Of a stretch of 64,000 bases of DNA, positions 43,085 to 51,955 are shown one piece after another. Position numbers and translations under genes: made by a program. How positions within the stretch are numbered: position 1 is the first letter of the stretch; each line of letters begins with the position of its first letter. The DNA is from CAVOXO01 sp963700425 (GTDB lineage: Bacteria > Actinomycetota > Acidimicrobiia > Acidimicrobiales > Microtrichaceae), in contig CAVOXO010000005.1 of assembly GCA_963700425.1 (NCBI GenBank), positions 1-64,000 of the forward strand. Direction: 5' to 3'. Under the pieces are notes generated by a model. It did not search any database and had not been told where the DNA came from. It saw nothing but the letters and a program-made list of their open reading frames with translations.

Positions 43085-45481
43085 ATGACGTCAGTGATCA
43101 CAACGTGGAGTCGCTACGAACTGCGGACCCGATGGCGGTCGCTCGTCGTCCTGGCCCTGCTCATCGCCCTGAGCACGCTTCACGGTCATCGGAGCCGTCG
43201 CCGGTGCCCGGCGGGGCCGCACCGCCATCGATCGGCTCAACGAGACCACCCTTCCCGCCACCATCGTGGTGCTCCCCAACGAGCCCGGCTTCGACTGGGA
43301 CGCCATCAGGGCGCTGCCCGGAGTCGAATCCCTGTACCACGTTCGTGGTCGGTGGCTTCGCCATCGACGACGTCCCGCCCGAACGACAGGACGACGTCGT
43401 CGGGTTCCCTCCGGCCGACGACGCGGTGTGGCGCACCATCGAGAAACCCGTGGTCCTCGACGGCCGCGTACCCGACCCCACCCGGGCCGACGAGGTCGCG
43501 GTCTCCGAACGGTTCGCCACGACGTGGGACCGACCGGTCGGATCCACCGTCACGATGCACCTGCCCACGCCGGAGCAGGCCGACCAGTCAGCCGCCGGCG
43601 ACGACCCCGGACCGCCGGCGGGCCCCACCATCGAGGCGACCGTGGTGGGTGTGATCCGCTCCCCGTGGTTCGCCGACAGCGCGGACGCCCCCTACGGCGG
43701 CCTCCTCCCCTCGCCCGGCCTCTACGCCACCTATCCGGACAACCTCCTCGGCGCCGAACAGAGTCAGTACATCAACGCGCTCGTCCGACTCGAAGACGGG
43801 CAGGAGGGGGTCGCCACGTTCCGCGCGCAGCTGGCCGAGGTGTCGGGCCGCGACGACATCGACATCTGGGGCCGCGCGGACTTCGTCGACCACGTCCACC
43901 AGGTGACCGGATTCGAGGCCAACGCCTTGTTGGCATTCGCCCTCGCCGCCGCGATCGCCAGCATCGTCCTCATCGGACAGAGCGTCACGCGCTACGGGGC
44001 GGGAACCGTCGCCGAGGTCGACGTGCTCGCGCACGATGGGACTCCCCCGACGGACCCGTCGGACGATCACGGCCCTCGGCCCGACGACCGCGGCCATCGT
44101 CGGATCGCTCATCGGCGCCGTCGCCGCGGTCGCGGTGTCGGATCGGTTCCCCATCGGAACCGCGGCCGGCTACGAGCCCGACCCCGGCCGCCACATCGAC
44201 GGGATCGTCGTGGCGGCGACGGTGATCGTGGTTCCCTGCCTGGTGGCATGTGACCGCTCTGGTCGCCGCCCGCCGTCTGGAGACCCGGTGGCGCCACCCG
44301 GCGCGTGGTGCGGGCGCGGCAACCGGGCATCGTCGGGGCGCTCCCTGTCCCGGCGGCCGTCGGGCACGCATCTCGCCTTCGACCCCGGGTCGGGTCGCCG
44401 CGGCGTACCGGTGCGCCCCGCTCTCGCCGGAGCGATCGTCGGGGTCGCCGGCGTGGTGGGGGCACTGACGTTCTCCGCCGGGGTCAGCGATGCGACGAGC
44501 AACTACGAGCGGTTCGGACAGCTCTACGACCTCACCGCCTTCTTCGGGGTGAACGGAAACGACTTCGTGCCGGCGGACGAGGTTCTGCAGGCGGCGGCCG
44601 ACGACCCCGACGTCACCGGGGTGATCGACTCGCCGATGGACGTCGCCGAGAGCGGGGAGTTCTCGATGTCGGTGTTCGCCTACGACGGGATCGGCGACCC
44701 GATCGACGTGGGGCTGGTCGAGGGACGCCTCCCCGATCGCAGCAACGAGATCGCCCTCGGGCCGCGCACCGCCGAGGCGATGGACGCGGAGGTCGGCGAC
44801 ACCATCGACGTCATCGGAAACGACGGGTCCGGCGAGGCGACCGTGACCGGGATCGCGTTCGTTCCCATCAGCCCCCACAACGACTACGCATCGGGTGCGT
44901 GGATGACCCCGGAGGGCTACGACACGCTGTTCACCGGCTTCAAGTTCCACCTCGGCTTCATCCAGGTCGCGCCGGGTGCCGACGCCAGCAGACGTGGCGG
45001 CACGACTGGACCCCGAGCGGCATGATGTTCGGGGAGGGACCGGTCTTCCCGCCGCCCGAGCGGACCGAGCTGCGCGAGATCCGCCAGATACCGCTCGTCG
45101 CTCGCCGCGTTCCTCCTCGTGCTCGCCCTCGGAGCGGTCGGCCACATGCTGGCGACGACCGCCAAGGTCCGTGATCACGACCTCATGGTCATGCGGGCCC
45201 TCGGCATGACCCGTCGCCAGACCCGCTGGGCCATCGTCACCCAGTCGAGTCTCGTCGCCGCGGTCGGATTCGTCGTGGGGATCCCCCTCGGCGTGGCCGC
45301 CGGTCGCATCATCTGGCAGACCGTGGCCGAGAACACCCCGATCCAGTTCGTGGCGCCCACCGCGTGGGCCGTCATCCTGCTGACGCCGCTGGTGGCATGG
45401 GGCGCGGCCAACCTGTTGGCGTTGTGGCCGGCCCACCAGGTGGCGTCGAGATCCATCGGCGAATCGTTGAGAGAGGAGTGA
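43085..45481 (+). CDS. ABC transporter permease, FtsX-like (many frameshifts)
   Basis: About 800 residues when joined. It begins TSVITTWSRYELRTRWRSLV with a first helix (LVVLALLIAL), has an extracytoplasmic domain (GFAIDDVPPERQ, GLLPSPGLYATYPDNLLG), mid-protein helices (LLAFALAAAIASIVLIGQS, IVGSLIGAVAAVAVS), a second extracytoplasmic domain (YERFGQLYDLTAFFGVNG, EGRLPDRSNEIALGPR), and final helices (LVAAVGFVVGIPLGVAAGR, TAWAVILLTPLVAWGAANL). This is the duplicated FtsX/MacB layout of lipid or peptide exporters. Breaks near 43182, 43342, 44035, 44250, 44310, 44985 and 45095. The ATPase gene starts 4 bp downstream. Confidence 0.8.
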
Positions 45482-45485
45482 CCTC

Positions 45486-46199
45486 ATGGACGAACCAGCG
45501 CTGGTCATGACGGGAGTCCGCAAGACGTTCGAGGCCGAGCAGGCTCCGGTCCGCGCCCTTCGTGGGCTCGACGTCGAGCTCGCGCCCGGCGAGTTCGTGG
45601 CGGTCATGGGGCCGTCGGGGTGCGGCAAGTCGACGATGCTCAACCTCGTCGCCGGACTCGACCAGGTCGACGAGGGCCGGATCCTCGTCGCCGGTGACCC
45701 GGTCCACGAGATGGACGAGGACGCCCTCGCCCACATGAGGAGCCGCCACATCGGGATCGTGTTCCAGTTCTTCAACCTCATCGAAGGGATGACGGTCCTC
45801 GAGAACGTCGCCATTCCGGCCATGATCGCCAGGAAGAAGCGGCGGGCCGCCGAGGGTCGCGCCCGCGACCTCCTCGACCTCCTCGGTCTCGGCGACAAGG
45901 TCGGACAGCTGCCCGGGGTCCTGTCGGGAGGTCAGCGCCAGCGGTTGGCGATCGCACGGGCCCTGGCCAACGAACCCACCCTGGTCCTCGCCGATGAGCC
46001 GACCGGTGCGCTCGACAGCGAGGGCGGCCACGAGATCCTCGAGCTGTTCCGCCGCCTCCACGCCGACGGCCAGACCATCCTCATGGTCACCCACGACGAC
46101 GAGGTCGCCGACGCCGCCGACCGGATCGTCGTGATGAAGGACGGCAAGGTCGACGACACGACCGCCGCCGTGGTCGCGGGGAACCCGCGGTCGCCGTGA
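45486..46199 (+). CDS. ABC transporter ATP-binding protein (MacB/LolD type)
   Basis: A 237-residue ATPase, intact. Walker A MGPSGCGKST, Q-loop VFQFFNLIEG, signature LSGGQRQRLAIARAL, Walker B LVLADEPTGALD and switch His in MVTHDDE. The QFFNLI and LADEPTGALDS wording is typical of MacB/LolD/FtsE-like ATPases that work with FtsX-type permeases, here the gene 4 bp upstream. The stop overlaps the GTG start of a NarL-type kinase (GTGA), so exporter and sensor are translated together, as in bacteriocin or cell-envelope-stress modules. Confidence 0.92.
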   Translation: MDEPALVMTGVRKTFEAEQAPVRALRGLDVELAPGEFVAVMGPSGCGKSTMLNLVAGLDQVDEGRILVAGDPVHEMDEDALAHMRSRHIGIVFQFFNLIEGMTVLENVAIPAMIARKKRRAAEGRARDLLDLLGLGDKVGQLPGVLSGGQRQRLAIARALANEPTLVLADEPTGALDSEGGHEILELFRRLHADGQTILMVTHDDEVADAADRIVVMKDGKVDDTTAAVVAGNPRSP

Positions 46200-48217
46200 C
46201 GACCGGCGTCGAGGTCGGCGATGTGGTCGGCGTCGTCCTGGTCGTGGCCTATGGGGCAGCCGGCGTGGCTCTGGTACGCCGCGATACCACCCGCCGCAGC
46301 GGTGTCCTGGTTCTCGCAGGGGTCCTGGTCGCCGGACTCGGCATCATCGCCACGGCGCTGCTCAGCGGGGATCGTGGCCCGAACGGGCTGCTCGAGGGGA
46401 TCGAGAGCCTCGCCGCGGTACTCGTGATCGCGATCGCCTTTCACCTGCTGGTCACCATGCCCGACGGCACACTCCCCGACCGGTCGGTCCGCAACGCCAC
46501 CGGGGCGGTGTACGGCACCGCGGTGATCGTCGGCGTGCTCCGCTGGACCCAACAGCCGACGCCCCCCGTCTGGCCGGTGGCGCTCTTCGGCTCGTTGGCG
46601 GCGGTGGCGGGCGTGGTGATCTCGAACCGGCGGTACGTCCAGAGCCGGGGCGTCGCCCGACAGCGGATGCAGTGGCTCGGGCTCGCCGTCGCCCTGTGCC
46701 TCGAGATCGCGCTCATCGTCGTCGCTCTCGGCGTTCTCATCGACTGGCCGCCGAACCGCCCCGCGGTGATCGCCGCCAGCCTGGTGCTCGTGGCCGGCGC
46801 TCTCGCCGCATCGTCGTCACCCCGCCTGGTGGGGCGCGTCGACCGCATGCTGTCCCACGTCGTCTCGTTCGCGGGGCTCAGCGCGGTGGTCACCGTCATC
46901 TACCTGGTGATCGTGGTCGGCCTGGGAAGGGTGCCCACCGACAACGACAAAGTCGTTCTGGTCCTGTCGATGGCCGCCGCCGCAGCGTCCGCCCTCGTGT
47001 ACGTTCCGGCCCGCGCCGCGTTGAACGAGACGGCGAACCGGCTCGTCTACGGCGATTCGCGCGAAGCGTCCCAGGCGCTCGATACGTTCGGCAGCCGCCT
47101 CACCCGCGCGGTCCCCATGGACGAGCTGCTTCTCCAGCTGGCCGAGGTGTGCACGACACATCTGTCCCTCGTGGATGCGGAGGTGTGGGCCGGAACCGAC
47201 GGCCGGATGAGCCTGGCCGCCTCGGTTCCCGACCGCTCGGCACCTCCGATCGCGTTGGGCGAAGCGGAGCTTCCGGTGGTGAGCCGGGCCCGGGTGTCGG
47301 GACGGGGGTGGGCCGAGGTGTGGCTCCCCGAGCTCGTCGAGGGGCGGGGAGACGGGCCGCTGAGGGTGGTGCCCATGGTGCACGGTGGCGAGCTGTTCGG
47401 CCTGCTGGTTCTCGAGCGACCGGTCGGCGACGACGACTTCAGCGAGGACGACGACCAGGTCCTCGCCGAGCTGGCCCGTCAGGTGGCTCTCGCCCTGCAC
47501 ACCGCGGGTCTCGACGTGGCCCTCCAGGAGACCCTGCGCGAGGTACAACAGAAGAACGTCGAGCTCCAGGAGTCGCGGGTGCGCATCGTCGCCGCCGGTG
47601 ACGCCGAGCGCCGCAAGTTCGAGCGCAACCTCCACGACGGCGCCCAGCAGAACCTGGTGGCCCTGGCGGTGAAGCTGAGCCTCGTCGAGCGTGTGTCGGA
47701 GAAGGACCCCGCCGCCGCCAAGGCTCTGCTGGAGGAGGCTCGGGCCGACGTGTTCGTCACCGTCGAGGAGGTGCGGGCGTTGGCCCATGGTCTGTACCCC
47801 AAGGTGCTGACCGACCTCGGCCTGCACAAAGCCCTCGGCGCCGCGGCCGGACGCGGTGCCCTGCCGACCTCCGTCGTCGCGGAGGGCATCGGCCGCTTCA
47901 ACGAGGACGCCGAGGCCGCCGTCTACTTCTGTTGTCTGGAGGCCATGCAGAACGCCGGCAAACACGCCGGGGAGGGGGCCTCGTTGACCGTCGAGGTCGG
48001 CCACGACGGCACCGATCTGTGGTTCTCGGTGACCGACGACGGCGCAGGCTTCGACATGTCCGCCGAAGGCCGCGGCCACGGCTTCACGAACATGGATGAC
48101 CGCCTGGGCGCTCTCGGCGGCAGCGCCGAGGTGCGGTCGGCTCCTGGCGAGGGCACCACGGTGTCGGGCCGGATACCCGTCGAGCCCCTCGACGATCAGG
48201 TGGGCGAGCCGAGGTAG
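46196..48217 (+). CDS. NarL-type sensor histidine kinase with GAF domain
   Basis: A 673-residue kinase, intact. About eight hydrophobic helices span residues 8-290 (first VGDVVGVVLVVAYGAAGVAL), then a GAF-like domain (about 310-440), a coiled coil (LQETLREVQQKNVELQ), HisKA_3 dimerisation domain with phospho-acceptor His in FERNLHDGAQQNLVAL, and an HATPase (LEAMQNAGKHA, VTDDGAGFDM, GHGFTNMDDRLGALGG). It is coupled to the ABC exporter genes. The partner response regulator is encoded on the opposite strand and converges with it, overlapping its 3' end by 22 bp. Confidence 0.9.
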   Translation: MTTGVEVGDVVGVVLVVAYGAAGVALVRRDTTRRSGVLVLAGVLVAGLGIIATALLSGDRGPNGLLEGIESLAAVLVIAIAFHLLVTMPDGTLPDRSVRNATGAVYGTAVIVGVLRWTQQPTPPVWPVALFGSLAAVAGVVISNRRYVQSRGVARQRMQWLGLAVALCLEIALIVVALGVLIDWPPNRPAVIAASLVLVAGALAASSSPRLVGRVDRMLSHVVSFAGLSAVVTVIYLVIVVGLGRVPTDNDKVVLVLSMAAAAASALVYVPARAALNETANRLVYGDSREASQALDTFGSRLTRAVPMDELLLQLAEVCTTHLSLVDAEVWAGTDGRMSLAASVPDRSAPPIALGEAELPVVSRARVSGRGWAEVWLPELVEGRGDGPLRVVPMVHGGELFGLLVLERPVGDDDFSEDDDQVLAELARQVALALHTAGLDVALQETLREVQQKNVELQESRVRIVAAGDAERRKFERNLHDGAQQNLVALAVKLSLVERVSEKDPAAAKALLEEARADVFVTVEEVRALAHGLYPKVLTDLGLHKALGAAAGRGALPTSVVAEGIGRFNEDAEAAVYFCCLEAMQNAGKHAGEGASLTVEVGHDGTDLWFSVTDDGAGFDMSAEGRGHGFTNMDDRLGALGGSAEVRSAPGEGTTVSGRIPVEPLDDQVGEPR

Positions 48218-48861
48218 AGCAGCACCGCCTTGACCCGCCGATGGACGTCGGGTTCCTCGCCGAGCGACAACTTGGCGAAGATCGAGTTGATGTGCTTCTC
48301 GACAGCCCGCTCGCTGAGCACCAGCGAGCGGGCGATGCCGGCGTTGTTCCGGCCGGTGGCGATCTCGCCCAGCACCTCGAGCTCACGGGGGGTGAGGTGC
48401 TGCAGCGGCGAGTGGTCCTGGGCCGAGCGGGACGTGACCAGCGACTCGACGACGGCGGGGTCGATGAACGAGCCGCCCGTCGCCACGGCGCGGATCGCCT
48501 GCACGAGGTCGTCGAGCTCGGCGATCCGTTCCTTGAGCAGGTACGCCCGGCCGTTCGACCCCTTCTCCAGCAACATCAGCGCGTAGGCGGGTTCGGCGTA
48601 GTGGCTGAGCACCACCACGCCGGTGCCCGGCCGGGTCTCCCTCAGTTCGGCGGCCAGCCGGATGCCCTCGTCGGTGCCCGTGGGCGGCATGCGGATGTCG
48701 GTGACCACCACGTCGGGGTCGTGTTGCTCGATGGCGGCGACCACCGAGTCGAGGTCGTCGCAGACGTCGACGAGCTCGAGGTCGTCCTCGGTCTCGATCA
48801 GGCGGGCGAGCCCTTCGCGGATCAGGTAGTGGTCGTCGGCCAGGACCAGGCGGATGGGCAC
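48196..48861 (-). CDS. NarL/LuxR family response regulator
   Basis: A 221-residue regulator, intact. Receiver: LVLADDHYLIREGLARL, phospho-acceptor Asp in VVVTDIRMPPTGTDEG, LSHYAEPAYA and the Lys in YLLKERI. LuxR HTH: HLTPRELEVLGEIATGRNN and LSERAVEKHINSIFAKL. The PPTGTDEG loop is typical of actinobacterial regulators paired with HisKA_3 kinases, so the overlapping convergent kinase is the likely partner; antisense transcripts across the 22-bp overlap are possible. Confidence 0.92.
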   Translation of the reverse strand: MPIRLVLADDHYLIREGLARLIETEDDLELVDVCDDLDSVVAAIEQHDPDVVVTDIRMPPTGTDEGIRLAAELRETRPGTGVVVLSHYAEPAYALMLLEKGSNGRAYLLKERIAELDDLVQAIRAVATGGSFIDPAVVESLVTSRSAQDHSPLQHLTPRELEVLGEIATGRNNAGIARSLVLSERAVEKHINSIFAKLSLGEEPDVHRRVKAVLLYLGSPT

Positions 48862-48891
48862 CGGCCGATGCTAGCCATGCCGCCGAGGCTG

Positions 48892-49527
48892 TCAGCCGGG
48901 ATCGTCGTCGTGGGGACGCGACTCCCTCCAGTGCTCGACGCCCTCGCTCACCGCGACGCCGGCGACGAGAAGCGCGGCGCCGGCGTCGGCCCACCACCAG
49001 CCGCGCCAGGCGTTGAGCACGAGGGCGATCAGGATGCCCGTGCTCAGACAGCCGTCGAGAAAGGTCATGGCCGCCTCGGCCTCCAGGGTCTCGCTGCCCA
49101 GATCCCGGGCGGTCACCTGCTTGAGCCGGGCCAGGCCGAACATGACCAACGCCGTCACTGCCAGATAGGCGATCCCGACCGTGGAGGCCTCGGGACGGTC
49201 GCCGACGACGAGGCCCCGAATACTGAGGACCACCAGGAACGCGGCGAGCGCCCAGAACGCCGCCGCGATCAGGCGTAGGGAACGGTGGATGCGGCGGTCG
49301 TGGGGATCGTGTCGACCGTCACGAAGGTTGGCGATGACGACGGTCGAGGCGAAGATCTCGATGACCGAGTCGAGCCCGAACGCGACCAGTGCCAACGAAC
49401 CGGCCCGCACCCCGAGCGAGATGGTGATCACGACCTCCATGGCGTTCCACGCGTTGGTGGCCCACTCCAGGCGGACACCACGCCGGCGCAGCTCCTCTTG
49501 CGGGTGGCCCGCACCGGTCTCGACCAT
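48892..49527 (-). CDS. CDF-like cation transporter (paralogue)
   Basis: A close paralogue of the transporter at 9297..9953; the DNA also matches over long stretches. Same features: WATNAWNAMEVVITISLG, GLDSVIEIFAS (DxxxE), TFLDG with no His in helix 5, and WWWADAGAALLVAGVAV. ATG 49527 (MVETGAGHPQEELRRRGVRL) is chosen because it aligns with the start of the paralogue; the frame is open 20 codons further. It is divergent from the diiron protein gene, 98 bp away. Confidence 0.75.
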   Translation of the reverse strand: MVETGAGHPQEELRRRGVRLEWATNAWNAMEVVITISLGVRAGSLALVAFGLDSVIEIFASTVVIANLRDGRHDPHDRRIHRSLRLIAAAFWALAAFLVVLSIRGLVVGDRPEASTVGIAYLAVTALVMFGLARLKQVTARDLGSETLEAEAAMTFLDGCLSTGILIALVLNAWRGWWWADAGAALLVAGVAVSEGVEHWRESRPHDDDPG

Positions 49528-49625
49528 GGCGGCACGACCGTACTCGGCGACGCAGAGCAGATGAGGACGGCCCCGGGTAGCCTCCAACGTGCGGCACCGT
49601 CGCCGCCGACCCAGGGGGTTCCGTC

Positions 49626-50804
49626 ATGGCGATCACCGACTTCCGCTCGAAGATGCGCTCGAACGAGGAGATCATCGGCCGAGCCGATCTCGACGATCCC
49701 GACGCGATCCTCTCGGTCACGACGATCGACGAGACCGAGGCCATCCACGTCGTTCTCGACAACGCAGACGCCATCTTCACCTGGGACTACGACAAGGGCG
49801 CCCGCCCCGCCCTCGACAAGCTGTACGAGAAGGCCAAGACGTCGCAGTGGAACGGCCAGACCGACCTCGACTGGGACACCGACGTCGACATCGAGAAGAC
49901 GGTGCGCGAGTTCAACCAGACGATGAACCCCGGCGCCACCGACCTGGTCCCACCCTTCGACGTGTCGGGTACCGCTCTGGAGAGCTGGGGCGACAAGGAG
50001 TACCTGGCGCTCGGCATCGAGATGCAGAGCCACCTCCTCAGCCAGTTCATGCACGGTGAGCAGGGTGCCCTGATCTGCACCGCGAAGATCGTCGAGACCG
50101 TGCCGTGGATCGACGCCAAGTACTACGCCTCGACCCAGGTGATGGACGAGGCCCGCCATGTCGAGGTCTTCGCCCAGTACCTCGACACCAAGCTGGACGG
50201 CCACTACCCCATCAACGCCCACCTGCGGATGCTGCTCGACGACATCGTCAACGACGACCGCTGGGACATGACCTACCTGGGAATGCAGATCATGGTCGAG
50301 GGCCTGGCCTTGGCCGCGTTCGGGATGATGTACCAGACCACCCCTGAGCCGCTGCTCAAGAAGCTGCTGCGTTACGTGATGAGCGACGAGGCCCGCCACG
50401 TGGCCTTCGGTGTTCTGTCGCTCAAGGAGTACTACGCGGAGCTGTCGAGCGCCGAGCTGCGCGAGCGGCAGGAGTTCGCCTTCGAAGCCGCGGTGCGGAT
50501 GCGCGACCGGTTCCTCCAACAGGAGGTGTGGCAGCGGTTCGAGATCGACGTGCGACCGCTCATCCCCATCATCCGCCAGGACCCCGCCCGCATCCTGTTC
50601 CAGCAACTGCTGTTCTCGAAGATCGTCCCCAACTGCAAGAAGCTGGGTCTGTTGGACGCCGGGGTTCCCGAAGGTCAGAAGGGCTGGCTTCGCGAGCGCT
50701 TCGAGGAGATGGACGTCATCAGCTTCGAGGACCTCGCCGATACCGGCGAGGAGTACCTGGAGCTCGACGCGGTGGCCCGGGACCGGGAGGCGGCCTCGGC
50801 CTGA
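49626..50804 (+). CDS. Ferritin-like diiron protein (complete)
   Basis: A 392-residue ferritin-like protein with the full diiron ligand set: E145 (HGEQG), E175 and H178 (DEARH), E225 (VEGLA), E255 and H258 (DEARH). The fold is related to ribonucleotide reductase R2 and to fatty-acid desaturases, but no radical Tyr assignment can be made by eye and no R1 partner is near. An oxygen-activating oxidase or hydroxylase role is inference. Its last 75 residues match the fragment at 2..229, so the genome holds at least two copies. The stop begins a 6-bp tandem repeat. Confidence 0.85.
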   Translation: MAITDFRSKMRSNEEIIGRADLDDPDAILSVTTIDETEAIHVVLDNADAIFTWDYDKGARPALDKLYEKAKTSQWNGQTDLDWDTDVDIEKTVREFNQTMNPGATDLVPPFDVSGTALESWGDKEYLALGIEMQSHLLSQFMHGEQGALICTAKIVETVPWIDAKYYASTQVMDEARHVEVFAQYLDTKLDGHYPINAHLRMLLDDIVNDDRWDMTYLGMQIMVEGLALAAFGMMYQTTPEPLLKKLLRYVMSDEARHVAFGVLSLKEYYAELSSAELRERQEFAFEAAVRMRDRFLQQEVWQRFEIDVRPLIPIIRQDPARILFQQLLFSKIVPNCKKLGLLDAGVPEGQKGWLRERFEEMDVISFEDLADTGEEYLELDAVARDREAASA

Positions 50805-50826
50805 GCGGGAGCGGGAGCGGGAGCGG
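50803..50826. repeat. 6-bp tandem repeat at a stop codon
   Basis: GAGCGG is repeated four times, beginning inside the TGA (50802..50804) of the diiron gene and ending 2 bp before the stop of the convergent SDR. Read as DNA it fills the whole gap between the two genes. Confidence 0.85.
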
Positions 50827-50828
50827 GG

Positions 50829-51299
50829 TCAGCCGGTCGGGAACGACTGGCCGACGAGCTCTTCGCTCATCGACCACAAGCGGTCGGTGGTGGCGTCGTC
50901 GAGCAGGTACTCGGCATAGCCGGTGGTGTTGGGGTTGCCGCCCTCGACGTTGATGTCATCGAGGTTCACGTCGCAGATGGTGTGGCCGGCGGACGACAGG
51001 TTCACGATACGGGGCCGCTCCCCCGCCATGATCGCCGGGAACAACAAGGCGGTCAGCAGGAAGTGGCCGAGATGGTTGGTACCGAACTGCATCTCGAAGC
51101 CGTCGGCCGTCCTTCCCTCGGGACAGGCCATGACCCCCGCGTTGTTGATGAGCACGTCGATGGCGTCGTGATCGGCGAGATGGCCCGAGGCGACGTCGCG
51201 GACGGACGCGACTGCGCCGGTGACCACGAAGCGACGGCCCGTGAGATCCACACCGTCGAGGACCTCGTCGGTGGTCGTGCCGGCGCCGAAGACCGTCAC
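50829..51299 (-). CDS. Internally deleted short-chain dehydrogenase
   Basis: A 156-residue open frame aligned to the SDR at 21152..22122 but lacking two blocks. The cofactor-loop region is gone (GRRFVVTGAVASVRD runs straight to GHLADHDAIDVLINNAG), and the stretch with the catalytic YxxxK is gone (VNLDDINVEGGNPNTTGYAE). NNAG and the Ser of NLSSAGH remain. Both deletions keep the frame. It cannot be an ordinary SDR enzyme; it is either a decaying copy or repurposed. GTG 51299 overlaps the stop of the HTH gene (GTGA). Confidence 0.75.
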   Translation of the reverse strand: MTVFGAGTTTDEVLDGVDLTGRRFVVTGAVASVRDVASGHLADHDAIDVLINNAGVMACPEGRTADGFEMQFGTNHLGHFLLTALLFPAIMAGERPRIVNLSSAGHTICDVNLDDINVEGGNPNTTGYAEYLLDDATTDRLWSMSEELVGQSFPTG

Positions 51300-51613
51300 G
51301 CGGTCGAGGCGAGCTTGTAGTTGGCGTACTGCTCGATGCGGCCCACGTGGTCGGGCGACTTCCGCATCCGGGCCGCGATCTCCGATCGGTCGACGCCGCG
51401 TCGGCGGGCGTTCAGCACGCACCGCTCCACTGGGCGCAGCGGCTCGACCGTGGGGCTGTCGGCGGCCGAACGGGGGATCCGCGCCAGGGTCAGCACCCGT
51501 TCGATGTGCCCGGGGCTCCGACGGAATCGCCAGGCGATCTCGGGGACCGACATCCCGTCGCGATCCATCCGGACGATGGCCCGCTCGAGTGGTCGTAGTT
51601 CCCGTGTCGTCAT
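51296..51613 (-). CDS. Tandem helix-turn-helix protein
   Basis: A 105-residue protein made of two similar HTH repeats: LRPLERAIVRMDRDGMSVPE ending GHIERVL, and LRPVERCVLNARRRGVDRSE ending DHVGRIE. Each looks like the region-4-type HTH of sigma factors, so it is probably a DNA-binding regulator. GGGGAGG 6 bp before ATG 51613 supports this start, although the frame stays open upstream into an MFS-like stub. The overlapping downstream gene is the deleted SDR. Target unknown. Confidence 0.7.
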   Translation of the reverse strand: MTTRELRPLERAIVRMDRDGMSVPEIAWRFRRSPGHIERVLTLARIPRSAADSPTVEPLRPVERCVLNARRRGVDRSEIAARMRKSPDHVGRIEQYANYKLASTA

Positions 51614-51679
51614 GTCATCCTCCCCGAACCGTCGCACCACGACGGCTGTTCCGAACCCCGAAGTTACCGTAGCGACCCG

Positions 51680-51919
51680 ACGGCGGCGAGAGAGGACACG
51701 CTGGATCGTCGGAAGAGCGACGTTCACTCCCGAGACCGACATCACGACCATCACCAACGACAGGCACATGACCCCCAGCAGCATCCAACGCCGCTGGCGG
51801 ATCTCGGGTCGCTCCCACAGGGGGATGCCGAGGGATGGGAGAGGGGAGGCCGCGGTGTCGGCTGATGTCAGCGGGCACTTCCGGGTCGAACCTGCACGCG
51901 ATGGGGCCAAGGCTCCCAC
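51680..51919 (-). pseudogene. MFS transporter N-terminal stub
   Basis: The segment reads LPSLGIPLWERPEIRQRRWM, then LLGVMCLSLVMVVMSVSGVN and VALPTIQ, the start and first helix of an EmrB/QacA-type multidrug transporter, and homology stops there (about 51700). The remaining 13 helices are absent. The frame continues without a stop into the HTH gene, which could give a 207-residue membrane-anchored fusion, but the HTH gene has its own ribosome-binding site. Confidence 0.6.
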
Positions 51920-51955
51920 ACCTGGGTCCGGCGTCGGCGAGGCTCCCTCGGCGAG

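Noticed and set aside
43985..45898. A 637-residue open frame on the - strand
   Set aside because: Antisense to the ABC permease and ATPase, whose motifs are unmistakable; the composition is low-complexity Arg/Ala/Ser.
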